Source: Microbacterium sp. SORGH_AS_0888 | Lineage (GTDB): Bacteria; Actinomycetota; Actinomycetes; Actinomycetales; Microbacteriaceae | DNA length: 64,000 nucleotides | Direction of reading: 5' to 3' | Assembly (NCBI RefSeq): GCF_030818905.1 | Contig: NZ_JAUTAZ010000001.1 | Location: 2,852,001-2,916,000 of the forward strand | Part shown: piece by piece, positions 51,651 to 60,603 of the stretch | How the letters are laid out: the number at the start of each line of letters is the position of its first letter | Numbering within the stretch: position 1 is the stretch's first letter | Made by a program: the position numbers and the translations under genes | The notes under the pieces: generated by a model | The model's database searches: none | What the model was told of the DNA's origin: nothing | The model's input: only the letters and a program-made list of their open reading frames with translations

Positions 51651-52886
51651 TTGACTTCCGAGAACATGGTGGCCGCGAGTGCGCCGTCGCGCCGTAGCCG
51701 CCGTATCGCTCCTCTGAGTGAGGTCTCGGAACGACACGATTCCGCGGATGTCGTCGTGCCCGCTGCCGTGCAGCCGCCCGCTGTCCCGCTGACCCGTCGT
51801 CAGCTGCGCGAGATGGCGGCACGCGAGGCGGAGCGCACGGAAGCACATCCGGTCATCGCGGCCGACACGCTCGTCGCGCCGGTGGTCGCCACGGCGCCGA
51901 TCGCGCTTCCCGGAGCCGCCGCTGCGGCCGTCGCGGACCCCGAGCCGGTCACGGTGCCCGAGTCCGAGTTCGTCGACGCGGTGACCGCCGACGGCAGCGC
52001 CGTGACGGATGCGTTCGAGGCGGCGGCGAAGCTGTTCGCCTTCACGGGTGAGACGCCGGTGCAGGTCGCGGCGGCGGCGGCCGCCGCCGAAGAGCCGGTC
52101 GCGGCGCCGATCGCCCCCGAGGCTCCGCGTCGGCGCCTTCTCGGTCGCGGCTCGTCGTTCCGGCGTGCGACCGCCGCGTCGGCGACGATCGGAGCGATGG
52201 GGATCATCGGTCTGCTGGCCGTCGGGATGACGACTCCCGCCGAAGCGGTGGCGGCGGCATCCGGGGCCAACTCCGGCGGCTCGATCCGGCTCGCCTCCGA
52301 TGTGCGTGGCGCTGCGTCCGGCGACATCCAGGCGTACGTCGCCCCGGCCGACGCGCAGAGCGTCGCCCTCGACCGCAGCGACTACTCCACGGCGTCCGTC
52401 GCGTCGATCGCCGCTCAGGACGGCATCACCTACTTCTCGAACTTCTACACCAACAACCCGAACGCGGCGATCCAATGGCCCTTCGCGGTGGGTGTCTCGA
52501 TCAGCTACGGCTTCGGCATGCGCGACGGCGGCTTCCACGAGGGGGCCGACTTCACCCCGGGCGAGGGTGCGCATGTGCAGGCCATCGCGGCGGGAACCGT
52601 GCGCATCGCCACGGAGAGCGGCGGCGCCTACGGCGTGACGGTGCTGATCGACCATGTCATCGACGGCAAGCTGGTCTCGACCCGCTACGCGCACATGCTC
52701 TACGGCTCGCTGCAGGTCAAGGTCGGCGACACCGTCGTGGCCGGTCAGTACCTCGGCCGCACGGGGGACACGGGCCGTTCGTTCGGTGCGCACACCCACG
52801 TCGAGGTCCTCGAGGGAGGCACCACGCCGATCGACCCGATCGCCTGGCTGCGCGCCAACGCGGGTCGGATGAGCCTCGGCGACTGA
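51651..52886 (+). CDS. M23 family metallopeptidase (LytM/peptidoglycan endopeptidase-like)
   Basis: About 411 residues. An Ala/Arg-rich N-terminal region of about 180 residues precedes a single membrane segment (ATIGAMGIIGLLAVGMT). The C-terminal M23 domain shows FHEGADFTPGEG (zinc His and Asp) and GAHTHVEV (HxH). It acts on cell wall outside the membrane. TTG 51651 is the longest start; ATG 51666 is an alternative and either leaves the domains intact. Confidence 0.87.
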   Translation: MTSENMVAASAPSRRSRRIAPLSEVSERHDSADVVVPAAVQPPAVPLTRRQLREMAAREAERTEAHPVIAADTLVAPVVATAPIALPGAAAAAVADPEPVTVPESEFVDAVTADGSAVTDAFEAAAKLFAFTGETPVQVAAAAAAAEEPVAAPIAPEAPRRRLLGRGSSFRRATAASATIGAMGIIGLLAVGMTTPAEAVAAASGANSGGSIRLASDVRGAASGDIQAYVAPADAQSVALDRSDYSTASVASIAAQDGITYFSNFYTNNPNAAIQWPFAVGVSISYGFGMRDGGFHEGADFTPGEGAHVQAIAAGTVRIATESGGAYGVTVLIDHVIDGKLVSTRYAHMLYGSLQVKVGDTVVAGQYLGRTGDTGRSFGAHTHVEVLEGGTTPIDPIAWLRANAGRMSLGD

Positions 52887-52955
52887 GCCGATCCGAGTTC
52901 GGCGCCCGCTCGCGGCTCTGGTATTCTTTTCTGGTTGCCCGCGTGCGGGCAGCAC

Positions 52956-53027
52956 GCCCCGATAGCTCAGTGGCAGAGCACTTCCATGGTAAGGAAGGGG
53001 TCGTCAGTTCAATCCTGACTCGGGGCT
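52956..53027 (+). tRNA. tRNA-Thr(GGU)
   Basis: Acceptor GCCCCGA/TCGGGGC, D arm GCTC-AGTGGCA-GAGC, anticodon arm CTTCC-ATGGTAA-GGAAG (anticodon GGT), T arm GTCAG-TTCAATC-CTGAC. CCA is not encoded. Confidence 0.95.
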
Positions 53028-53062
53028 CGCAGCATCCACATCTCGCCGTGTGGATGTGGCGC

Positions 53063-53136
53063 GGCGGGGTAGCTCAGTTGGTGAGAGCGCACGACTCATA
53101 ATCGTGAGGTCGCGGGTTCAAGCCCCGCTCCCGCTA
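53063..53136 (+). tRNA. tRNA-Met(CAU)
   Basis: Acceptor GGCGGGG/TCCCGCT (two G-U pairs), D arm GCTC-AGTTGGTGA-GAGC, anticodon arm CACGA-CTCATAA-TCGTG, T arm GCGGG-TTCAAGC-CCCGC. The three G-C pairs typical of initiator anticodon stems are absent, so it is elongator Met or an Ile2 precursor. Accessory DNA starts just after it. Confidence 0.93.
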
Positions 53137-53201
53137 CTTTGGGGACAGGTTAGCTGTCTTACTCGAACAATCCCGATGTCTCGCCGATCGCATCGTGTCG
53201 T

Positions 53202-53780
53202 CTAAGGCGGCGATTCGCTTTGGCTCGTGCCTTTGCGGGCTCGGTATGCGCGCATCTTGGCGCGGGAGCCGCACACGCTCATGGTGCACCAGCGGCTCCG
53301 ACCGCTGGGGCTGTTGTCGTAGTAGACCCACCGGCACGTCTCGGATTCGCATGCCTTGAGGCGCGTCCAGCTGTCTTGGACCTGGGCTCGGTAGATCGCA
53401 TCCTGAACACGCGCGACGAGGGCGTCGAGATGAGTGCCCGGAGTAGCTGCTTCGAGGGTCGGCTCAGCGTCCGGGGCGACCCGGACGTTCATCGGGACCC
53501 GCGCCAGTACGTCATTCAGGAAGGAGAGCTGGGCTGGGTCTGGGGTGTGTCCGGCGTGAGCGATGCAGCATTCGCGGAGTGCATCCCGGAACTGGCGGAC
53601 ATCGTGCAGCTCGGCGGATGAGAAGCGGGTGCCGTGCATCCCGTGGGCGCGGGCGAAGGCGTCCATGTCTCTCGGCGAGACGAGGCTTTCTCGTCCGCTT
53701 TCGAGGTCGAAGCTGTTCGCGAGGTCCTGAATGAGGTCCAGTGGTGGGGGTGCGGGCTGACGACTCCCGGGTTGCTCCAT
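53202..53780 (-). CDS. CGNR zinc-finger (ABATE domain) regulator, with CGSR in place of CGNR
   Basis: A 192-residue protein. The N-terminal ABATE-type helical sensor region is about 120 residues, then the zinc finger CESETCRWVYYDNSPSGRSR leads into WCTMSVCGSRAKMRAYRAR. The eponymous Asn is replaced by Ser. CGNR proteins are DNA-binding repressors of stress and transporter genes. Divergent from an EamA exporter across a dyad, so it probably regulates that gene. Confidence 0.88.
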   Translation of the reverse strand: MEQPGSRQPAPPPLDLIQDLANSFDLESGRESLVSPRDMDAFARAHGMHGTRFSSAELHDVRQFRDALRECCIAHAGHTPDPAQLSFLNDVLARVPMNVRVAPDAEPTLEAATPGTHLDALVARVQDAIYRAQVQDSWTRLKACESETCRWVYYDNSPSGRSRWCTMSVCGSRAKMRAYRARKGTSQSESPP

Positions 53781-53787
53781 AGTGCGA

Positions 53788-53818
53788 TGTTACCTGTTAG
53801 AAACGATATGAGGTAACA
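53788..53818. promoter_or_regulatory. Dyad operator between CGNR regulator and EamA exporter
   Basis: TGTTACCT (53788-53795) and AGGTAACA (53811-53818) are exact inverted repeats with a 15-bp spacer, and a further CTGTTAC follows at 53828-53834. The position overlaps the regulator's start region, fitting autoregulation. Confidence 0.65.
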
Positions 53819-53874
53819 GTCACTGTCCTGTTACTACTAAATTGCGGGTACCGGTAACCGATGCAGGAGGTCCC

Positions 53875-54717
53875 GTGTCTACGCTTCTCGCCCTTCTCAG
53901 TGCCCTTCTTTACGGAGCGGCTGACTATGGTGGTGGCAAGGCGAGCCGGGTGCTCCCCAGTGCGCTGGTCACTCTCGTCGCTCAGGTGGTGAGCCTGGCT
54001 CTGGTCGCTGCGGCCGTTCTCGTGCTGGGGAGTCCGGTGCCCTCGATCGGCAGTCTTGTCTGGGGTGGGGTCGGAGGTCTTGGGGCGGCGGTCGCGTTGA
54101 CGACTCTTTACTACGCCTTCGCACACGGTCCCGCCGCCGTCGTCGCTCCGGTCTCCGCCGTCGCCGCTGCATCGTTGCCGGTCGTGGTCGGCTTCGTCAC
54201 GGGCGAGCGTCCCAGCGCTCTCGCTGTCGGCGGGATCATCCTGGCGGTGGTCGCCGTGGGTCTCATCAGCTCGGGTGCAACCACGACCGGGCTGGCGGTG
54301 CCGCGCGTGATCCTCGGAGTCGCAGTCTTGGCGGGGTTTGCGGGCGGAGTGATGTTCATCGGGCTGCACCAGGCCGACCACGACTCCGGATTGTGGCCGC
54401 TCCTGTCCGCGCGGGTCGTCTCCGTGGCCCTCCTTACGGGCTTCTGCTTGGCGATCCGCACGCGTCCCGGCCCGGGGCGCGGACTTCTCTGGCTCGCCGC
54501 GCTCATCGGCATCCTGGATGTCGTCGCGAACGCGCTCTACCTCGAAGCGGTCCGCAACGGGATGCTGTCGATCGTCGCCGTGATCAGCTCGCTGTATCCG
54601 GCCAGTACTGTCGCCCTGGCCTTCGTGATCGACCGTGAGCGACCCACCCGCCGCCGCATCGTGGGGTTCGTTGTCGCCATTGTCGCTCTCGGCATCATCA
54701 CGTGGGCTCGAAGCTGA
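53875..54717 (+). CDS. EamA family (DMT) transporter
   Basis: A 280-residue protein with ten hydrophobic segments in two EamA repeats (LLALLSALLYGAADYGGG first; second repeat ends ITWARS). DMT transporters export metabolites or drugs. GTG 53875 sits 4 bases after a perfect AGGAGG. Gene pairing with the CGNR regulator suggests inducible export. Confidence 0.9.
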   Translation: MSTLLALLSALLYGAADYGGGKASRVLPSALVTLVAQVVSLALVAAAVLVLGSPVPSIGSLVWGGVGGLGAAVALTTLYYAFAHGPAAVVAPVSAVAAASLPVVVGFVTGERPSALAVGGIILAVVAVGLISSGATTTGLAVPRVILGVAVLAGFAGGVMFIGLHQADHDSGLWPLLSARVVSVALLTGFCLAIRTRPGPGRGLLWLAALIGILDVVANALYLEAVRNGMLSIVAVISSLYPASTVALAFVIDRERPTRRRIVGFVVAIVALGIITWARS

Positions 54718-54757
54718 CCGCTCTCGGCGCCGAGGAGAGGCGACGAACCGGGGCCGC

Positions 54758-55159
54758 TCAGCGTCGGCTTCCTCCGCGCGGTCGACGCTCGATTCCTGCT
54801 CGCACGAATGCTTGGCGGATGCCGTTGTAGCTGACGTCAAAGTGATCGGCGATGGCCGTCATCGACTCCCCGCCCATGTAGAGCCCCGCAGCTTCATAGA
54901 CCTGTTCATCACTGAGCGGCTGGCGACGGAGCTGAACCCCCGCGTCGCGGAGCAACGTGAGCAGGCCACCCTTCGAGATTGAATACTCAGCGCAAAGAGT
55001 TGGCGTCGTCGCCCCGGACTCATATTTCCCGACGATCTCAGCGACGAGGGTGCTGGGTGTGGCAGACGTCTTGCCTCGGTAACGGGCGCCGCCGCGCGTC
55101 ACCGGATGCGGTGATCGTCTGGCATGGAACACCCCCGTCCAGAGCGCTGCAGGTCGCAT
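54758..55159 (-). CDS. Double HTH protein resembling the C-terminal part of a serine recombinase
   Basis: From about residue 35 the protein has two similar helix-turn-helix units (VAEIVGKYESGATTPTLCAE with YSISKGGLLTLLRDAGV; then VYEAAGLYMGGESMTAIADH with FDVSYNGIRQAFVRAGI), as in DNA-binding tails of actinobacterial resolvase-like recombinases. No catalytic serine domain is present. ATG 55159 lies inside the spacer of an inverted repeat and the first 25 residues are coded by that repeat, so the real start is uncertain and the gene may be a remnant. Confidence 0.6.
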   Translation of the reverse strand: MRPAALWTGVFHARRSPHPVTRGGARYRGKTSATPSTLVAEIVGKYESGATTPTLCAEYSISKGGLLTLLRDAGVQLRRQPLSDEQVYEAAGLYMGGESMTAIADHFDVSYNGIRQAFVRAGIERRPRGGSRR

Positions 55160-55201
55160 CGCGACGACGCTTCGCTCACTCTGGACCGGGGTGTTCCATG
55201 C
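55122..55201. repeat. 23-bp inverted repeat with 34-bp spacer
   Basis: Arms 55122-55144 (begins GCATGGAACACCCCC) and 55179-55201 (ends GGGGTGTTCCATGC) match at 22 of 23 positions. It could be a recombination site for the adjacent HTH protein, a pair of abutting element ends, or a hairpin. Confidence 0.85.
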
Positions 55202-55260
55202 GCAGGACCGCTGGGTATCCGGTTCCAGCGAAGGGGTGTGGGTGAATGCGGAGATGCTGT

Positions 55261-56631
55261 CTACACGTCGATGCGTTCGGTGGCGTGGCTGGTGTCATCG
55301 GCCGCGATGAGGTGGGCTTCGTTGACGGCGTCAAGGGCGGCATCCAGCGTGCTGATGAGAAGGTCTGCGTGCTCGCGAGTGCACACGAGAGGTGGACGCA
55401 TCTTCAGGACGTTGTCGTGGCGGCCAATCCTGCTGATGAGGATGCCGCGTTCGCGCATCTCTTCGACGAGAGCGCGAGTGAAGGCGGGGTCGGGCGTGCG
55501 GCGATCGTCTGGGTGAACGATTTCGAGTCCGAAGAAGAGCCCTCGGCCGCGCACGCTCTTGATGCGTGGATTTGTAGCGGTGATGAGGGTGAGCTGTGCG
55601 GCGATGTGGTCACCGAGCTCCGCAGTCTTGCGGAGGAGGTCTTGATCCTCCATCACCTGCAGAACGGCCATGCCTGCGGCCGAGGAGACAGGGCTCCCTG
55701 CAAAGGTGTTGAAGTAGACGTTGCGGCTGCCGAACTCTTCCAAGAGGGCTTGTGTGGTGATGGCGGCGCCGATGGGCTGGCCGTTGCCCATCGGCTTTCC
55801 CAGGACGACCAGGTCGGGTTCGATGTCGAACATCTGGTATCCCCACATGGACGTGCCGACACGACCGAAGCCGGACTGTACTTCGTCGGCGATGACCAGC
55901 CCGCCAGCGGCGTGGACACGATTTACGACGCCTTCGACGTAGCCGGCGGGGGGGACGACGAGTCCTTCGGTGGAGAAGAGGGAATCGAACAAGAAGGCCG
56001 AAACGCCGTACCCCGCGGCCCGGAGCGAGGCGATAGCCGCGTCCACCTCCGCCAACGCGGTGTCGAGCAGCTTCCCCTCGTCGGTGTCGGCTCCGAGGAC
56101 GTCGGGGATGCGGATGGGGCGCACGTGCGCGCCGATCGGCTCTGCCACGTGGATACCGGTGGTGAGTTCGGCGAGGCTCGTTGTGTTGCCGTGGTAGCTG
56201 AAATCCGAGATGAGGATGCCGGTGTTGCCGGTGTGCTGTCGAGCGACGCGGAGGGCGAGCTCGTTGGCTTCGGAACCGCTGTTGGTGAAGAAGACGCGGT
56301 CTAGGCGGTCTTCGAAAGTGGAGAGCAGCTTCTCCGCGTAGTCCACGACGCGGTTGTTGAGGTACCGCGTGTGCAAGTTGAGGGTGCGCAGCTGCTCGTT
56401 CATGGCGTCCGCGACCACAGGGTTGGCGTGTCCGACGTGCGGCACGTTGTTGTACCCGTCGAGATACGTCTTGCCGTCGACGTCGGTGAGCCACACTCCC
56501 TCGCCGGAGACCAGCTCGAGCGGGGTGGTGTAAAACGTGGGCGAGTATGGGCCGAGGACTGCTTTACGTCGTGCCAGCAGTTCGGTATCGGGCTGGACGT
56601 CAGGGGTGCTGTCGACGGGGGGCGTAGTCAT
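55261..56631 (-). CDS. Class III PLP enzyme, phospho-lyase/aminotransferase (AGXT2-like)
   Basis: A 456-residue fold-type I enzyme: NNVPHVGHANPVVADAM near residue 61, TNSGSEANELALRVAR (PLP phosphate), SYHGNT, IADEVQSGFGR (Asp249), and the PLP lysine at 279 in VVLGKPMGNG. YLNNRVVDYAEKL and the GHANP segment resemble the ethanolamine-phosphate and phosphohydroxylysine phospho-lyase branch rather than plain transaminases. A small-molecule kinase is encoded next, supporting a phospho-lyase role. The exact substrate is inferred. Confidence 0.85.
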   Translation of the reverse strand: MTTPPVDSTPDVQPDTELLARRKAVLGPYSPTFYTTPLELVSGEGVWLTDVDGKTYLDGYNNVPHVGHANPVVADAMNEQLRTLNLHTRYLNNRVVDYAEKLLSTFEDRLDRVFFTNSGSEANELALRVARQHTGNTGILISDFSYHGNTTSLAELTTGIHVAEPIGAHVRPIRIPDVLGADTDEGKLLDTALAEVDAAIASLRAAGYGVSAFLFDSLFSTEGLVVPPAGYVEGVVNRVHAAGGLVIADEVQSGFGRVGTSMWGYQMFDIEPDLVVLGKPMGNGQPIGAAITTQALLEEFGSRNVYFNTFAGSPVSSAAGMAVLQVMEDQDLLRKTAELGDHIAAQLTLITATNPRIKSVRGRGLFFGLEIVHPDDRRTPDPAFTRALVEEMRERGILISRIGRHDNVLKMRPPLVCTREHADLLISTLDAALDAVNEAHLIAADDTSHATERIDV

Positions 56632-56713
56632 GTCAATGTCCTTTGCGTGGTGCCGAGGTAGGGAGGAGCTTCACAGCCCGGAGGGCGCGGGCCCGCGGAG
56701 GGGTCGGTCCGGA

Positions 56714-57676
56714 CTATGCCGCTACGTGGGTTCTGCGGGGCGCGTGTCGGGCCGTGTCCAGGAGGGTGCGGAAATTGGGCGCGAGGAGCTCGCGCAGCAG
56801 GCCGTTCCAGCTGTCTTGCAGGGCAGCCTCGTAGTCGAAGTCGTCGGCGGGTCGGAGGTTGCCTTGGGCGGTGACCCAGAGGGCGGTGTTCGACCAATGT
56901 GCGACAGCCATGAACAGGCGCACGCGTGCGTGAACTTGCGGGTCGCTGGACCCGAAGTACTCCGCGATCAGTTGATTGGTGCGTTCGAGGTCGAAGCAGT
57001 TTTGGGCGGCGAGGAAGCCGACTTCATAGGAGGGGTCGGTGTTGCCGGCGAGATCCCAGTCGATGAGACGGTAATTGCCCGTCGGATCGGTGATGACGTT
57101 CGCGTCCCACAGATCGTTGTGGCACGGCACGAAATCCTCGCTGTGGAGGTCGAGGGCTTCTTCGATCTCAGCCATCGCGGATTCGACTTCGCTGATGCCC
57201 GCGGGCAGCGAGAAACCCTGCGCGCGGGCAGCGGCGAACAGGGTGCGTGCGTGCTCGAACGGGTTGATGTCGTTGGCGAATCGGGTGCCGGAGCGGTGCA
57301 GCTGGTGGAGGGCGGGAATGAGCTTGGTGACGGCATCATCGTCGGCGGCAAGTGTGGGGCTTTTCCCGAGGAGGAACTCCAGAGCGACTCCCGGCGGCTC
57401 GGCGCAGACGGCGATGAGGGGCGCCCCGATGCCAAGAGCGGCGGCGGTTGCGGTGTTTGCAAGGACGACGTCTGCCGGGGGCAGCACTCCGACGGACTCC
57501 CAGTAGTTGTTCCAGATCTTCACCACGCATTTCGCGTCGCCGGCGGTGACGAGGAAGTTCCGGTGCGCGGCACCGCCCGACAGGTGCTGAACGGTGATGT
57601 CGGCGGTAGACCAGAACGGGGAGGATGCGAGGATGGTACGGACGTCGTCGATGTCGACGTTGGAGATCTCAGTCAT
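56714..57676 (-). CDS. Choline/ethanolamine/hydroxylysine kinase-like phosphotransferase (APH fold)
   Basis: A 320-residue small-molecule kinase: SGGAAHRNFLVTAGDAKCVV with the ATP Lys, the Brenner motif PCHNDLWDANVI (catalytic Asp188), and LIDWDLAGNTDPSYEVG (metal Asp206). This is the choline kinase/LicA branch. It is transcribed with the class III PLP enzyme (82-bp gap), which suggests it phosphorylates the amino alcohol that the PLP enzyme then splits. Confidence 0.85.
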   Translation of the reverse strand: MTEISNVDIDDVRTILASSPFWSTADITVQHLSGGAAHRNFLVTAGDAKCVVKIWNNYWESVGVLPPADVVLANTATAAALGIGAPLIAVCAEPPGVALEFLLGKSPTLAADDDAVTKLIPALHQLHRSGTRFANDINPFEHARTLFAAARAQGFSLPAGISEVESAMAEIEEALDLHSEDFVPCHNDLWDANVITDPTGNYRLIDWDLAGNTDPSYEVGFLAAQNCFDLERTNQLIAEYFGSSDPQVHARVRLFMAVAHWSNTALWVTAQGNLRPADDFDYEAALQDSWNGLLRELLAPNFRTLLDTARHAPRRTHVAA

Positions 57677-57728
57677 GGCTTTGACTGTCCTTTGCTAGTC
57701 GCGGGGGTCACGGAAGTGGATCGCCGGC

Positions 57729-57776
57729 GCTGGCGGGGTGGTTGAGGAGTGCCTTCCTCGTCCACACCCCGCCAGC
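57729..57776 (-). terminator. Large hairpin between amine oxidase and kinase genes
   Basis: GCTGGCGGGGTG (57729-57740) pairs perfectly with CACCCCGCCAGC (57765-57776), with an inner GAGGA/TCCTC stem in the loop. No T run follows. It may attenuate read-through or stabilise the oxidase mRNA 3' end. Confidence 0.5.
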
Positions 57777-57791
57777 TCCAACAGGGGTTCT

Positions 57792-58919
57792 TCAGGCGGT
57801 CGCGGACGCGAACCGTCCGGGGCGGAACAGTGCCGCGTCGGCACGGGATTTGCCGTCGACATAGTCGGCCAGGATTTCTCCGACGACGGCGGCGTATCGG
57901 AAGCCGCGCCCCATGTCGCCGGTGCCGATGATCACCCGGTCCGAGTCGGGGTGCTCCCCGATGACCCAGTGCCCGTCCTCCACCTCCGACCACATGCAGA
58001 CGGTGGTGGACAGAGGAGTGAGGTCGATGCTCGGCAGTCGATCGGCGAGCACCTCCTGGATCTTCTCGATGTCGCCGGGCAAAAGCGCTTGGTTCAGGCT
58101 CTCCGGGTCGATCCACTGCGGAGACCCGGGGACCGAGAACTTCCAGTCGCCATTGGGTTCGGTGCATCCGTACGCAGGTGCTTCGACGGAGCCGATGGGC
58201 TTGGCGAAGTAGACGGCGGGAAGCGGCTCACCGGTGTTGCGGAAGTTGGCCAGGACCTGGCGTGCCACCTTGTAGGGCAGGTCGAGCTGGAGCAGGTCAT
58301 TGGCACGCGCACCGACAGCGACGATGAGACGGTCAGCGGTGTAGGTGTCGAGAGTCGTGGTGACAGAAACACCAAACGCGGTTTCCTCCCACCCGAGGAC
58401 GGCTTCATCCGTGCGCAGGAGTGCTCCGAGACGCTGTGCTTCGGCCTGCAGGGCAGTGATTCCGTTGTTCACGAGCCCGACGGTGCCGTTGGGTTCCCAT
58501 ACGGTCACCTCGTTCTCTCCCACGCGCATCCAGGGGAAACGGCGACGGGCATCGGCGGCGTCGAGGAACTCGTACTCAAAGTTGCTGCCACCCAGCGACG
58601 CGGTGGTCTTGTCGAACCACAGCGATCCGGGCTGGCCGACGAAGATGCTGCCGGTTCGCTGGAGGATCGGGGTTCCGGTCTGCGCGGAGAGGGTGTTCCA
58701 GAGATCGAAGGTCTGCTCCGTCAGGGTCGTGTAGGCGACGCCGGCGCTGCTGGACTGTCGCGCGAGGCGGGTCGCGCCTCCGTGCGATCCCATGCCGTGC
58801 GGCGGGGTGAAGCGGTCGAGGCCGAGGACGCGCTTGCCTCGACGGGCGAGGTGCCAGGATGCCGAGGAGCCCCAGGGGCCGAGTCCTACGACGATGACGT
58901 CAAAGTGCTTTTCAGACAT
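57792..58919 (-). CDS. FAD-dependent amine oxidase, monomeric sarcosine oxidase / SolA type
   Basis: A 375-residue DAO-fold flavoprotein: VIVVGLGPWGSSASWHLARR (GxGxxG), then SHGGATRLARQSS, the ADRLIVAVGARANDLL region and IGTGDMGRGFRYAAVVGEIL at the C terminus. The usual flavin-linking cysteine region reads CMWSEVEDGHW and MGRGF; whether FAD is covalent is unclear. It would oxidise a secondary or N-methyl amine, in keeping with the amine cluster. Confidence 0.88.
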   Translation of the reverse strand: MSEKHFDVIVVGLGPWGSSASWHLARRGKRVLGLDRFTPPHGMGSHGGATRLARQSSSAGVAYTTLTEQTFDLWNTLSAQTGTPILQRTGSIFVGQPGSLWFDKTTASLGGSNFEYEFLDAADARRRFPWMRVGENEVTVWEPNGTVGLVNNGITALQAEAQRLGALLRTDEAVLGWEETAFGVSVTTTLDTYTADRLIVAVGARANDLLQLDLPYKVARQVLANFRNTGEPLPAVYFAKPIGSVEAPAYGCTEPNGDWKFSVPGSPQWIDPESLNQALLPGDIEKIQEVLADRLPSIDLTPLSTTVCMWSEVEDGHWVIGEHPDSDRVIIGTGDMGRGFRYAAVVGEILADYVDGKSRADAALFRPGRFASATA

Positions 58920-58948
58920 GTTTCTCCTTAGCGGGGTTGGGTGCGCGC

Positions 58949-59566
58949 TCAGACGGGCGCGGCGGCAAGGAGGCCGCGGGCGATGTATCGCACGGCCTCG
59001 ATGTGGTTCTCGGCGGTTGCTGGGTCCAGGGCCGCCGCGGCACCGCTGGCGCGGATGGCTCCGGTCAATGCGGTGGCGACGGCGTCGACGGGCGCAGAGG
59101 GCGGCAGTAGGCCGGCGTCCTGGGCCTCGTGGAGGTCCTGCTTCATCAGGGCCTCGAACGAGCGGGACGTCCCTCCCATGACCCTGGACAGGATGGGGAC
59201 GATGTCGGCGCCCATGATGCCGTAGAAGCGACCGTCGGGTCGGCTCGTGGCTTCGACCAGGGCTCGGGCCAGGGCGGTGATCCGGTCGATGATGTTGGTG
59301 CTGTCGTCACGCAGGGTGACACCGTGCAGGTACACCCCGTCTGCGATGCGTAGATAGACCTCCTGGACGATCTCGTCGCGTCCTTGCGGGAAGTGCGCGT
59401 ACAGCGTGCCGCGGGACAATCCCGCGCGCTGACTGAGTTCCTCCAGGGTGGTCTCCGCGTAGCCCTTCTCGCTGAGGAGGTGCGCTGCCGCATCGAGGAT
59501 GTCGTTGCGGGTTCGCAGACGGTTGCGCTCCCTCAGCGGAAGCTGGCCATTGTTCGCTGCGTTCAT
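58949..59566 (-). CDS. TetR family regulator of the amine cluster
   Basis: A 205-residue regulator with helix-turn-helix NDILDAAAHLLSEKGYAETT and LEELSQRAGLSRGTLYAHFP. It is first in the leftward transcript and divergent from the phosphatase-permease pair, so it likely controls both directions. ATG 59566 is the family-consistent start. ACG-A-CGT (59667) and ACG-C-CGT (59687), 20 bp apart in the divergent region, are candidate operator parts. Confidence 0.9.
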   Translation of the reverse strand: MNAANNGQLPLRERNRLRTRNDILDAAAHLLSEKGYAETTLEELSQRAGLSRGTLYAHFPQGRDEIVQEVYLRIADGVYLHGVTLRDDSTNIIDRITALARALVEATSRPDGRFYGIMGADIVPILSRVMGGTSRSFEALMKQDLHEAQDAGLLPPSAPVDAVATALTGAIRASGAAAALDPATAENHIEAVRYIARGLLAAAPV

Positions 59567-59754
59567 GCGCGTGGTCCCTTCGTCCTTATCCGGTGCTGAG
59601 CGTGTGCTCGGCGGCTCGACGTTAGATCGCGGGCCGCAAATTTGGGAGTCGATAAGTTCACTAAACACGACGTACAGTTTCTGCACACGCCGTTTAACAA
59701 AGTTGTAACGCATGACGTGGTGATTGGAAACCACATGCTCGTTGACTTCCCGTC

Positions 59755-60558
59755 ATGACCTCCCAATCGGACACCGACGCGCGCCACGGCAACGTGACGC
59801 CTCCCCCTGAGGTGCGCAACTTCCGCGATCTGGGTGGCATCGAGAACCGTGAGGGGCGCACCCTGCGCTTTGGCCGGATCTTTCGCAGCGGGCACTTCGG
59901 CGCAACGACTCGCGAGTACCGCACGTCCCTGAACACCCGCGGTGTCCGAAGAATCGACCTTCGCGGGGCCGATGAGATCGCCTTGGAGGACGCCGAGCTC
60001 CCGGACGCTGCCGAAGCTCTTCGTGGGCCGAGCTACGTGGCCGAGGACGACGCCGTGTGGTCGGCCCTGCGCTCGGGCCGACTCGACAAGCTTGCCCCGA
60101 CCTTCACCGCCACGCGCGCGGCCGAGGTGATGATGCGCCTATACGGCAGCACGATCGCCTCCCACGTTCCGCTTTACCGAGACTGCTTCGCTGAGCTGCT
60201 CGCAGACGAGCATCCCGTTGTCATCCATTGCTCAGCCGGGAAAGACCGAACCGGTTGGGCCGTCGCGATTCTTCTCACTGTGCTCGACGTGCCCGAGGAG
60301 CGGATCATCGCCGACTACCTCGAAAGCTCACACCCCGACCGGCAGTACGTCATCCGTGATGAATCTGGCGCCCCCGTACCCACGGACGATGAGACGCGCC
60401 TAGTCCTCGCCCCTCTCCTCGAGGCCCGCCCGGAGTACCTCGCTCACGCCTGGGACGCAGTCACACGTTCGTGGGGCTCCCGCACCGCGTACATAGAAGA
60501 CGGGCTCGGCATCACCGCCGACCGTCGAGCCGCGTTCCAGGCCCAACTTCTTCAGTAA
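59755..60558 (+). CDS. Tyrosine-protein phosphatase (Y_phosphatase3 family) in the amine cluster
   Basis: A 267-residue protein with P-loop HCSAGKDRTG (Cys159, Arg165) and NFRDLGG near residue 22. It may remove phosphate from a pathway intermediate or a protein; the family is promiscuous. It starts the rightward half of the divergent cluster, 45 bp before the permease. A distant relative is at 1516-2349. Confidence 0.85.
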   Translation: MTSQSDTDARHGNVTPPPEVRNFRDLGGIENREGRTLRFGRIFRSGHFGATTREYRTSLNTRGVRRIDLRGADEIALEDAELPDAAEALRGPSYVAEDDAVWSALRSGRLDKLAPTFTATRAAEVMMRLYGSTIASHVPLYRDCFAELLADEHPVVIHCSAGKDRTGWAVAILLTVLDVPEERIIADYLESSHPDRQYVIRDESGAPVPTDDETRLVLAPLLEARPEYLAHAWDAVTRSWGSRTAYIEDGLGITADRRAAFQAQLLQ

Positions 60559-60603
60559 ATCCGGCTCCACATCACCCGCACCCACCGACAAGAGAGCTCG
60601 CTC

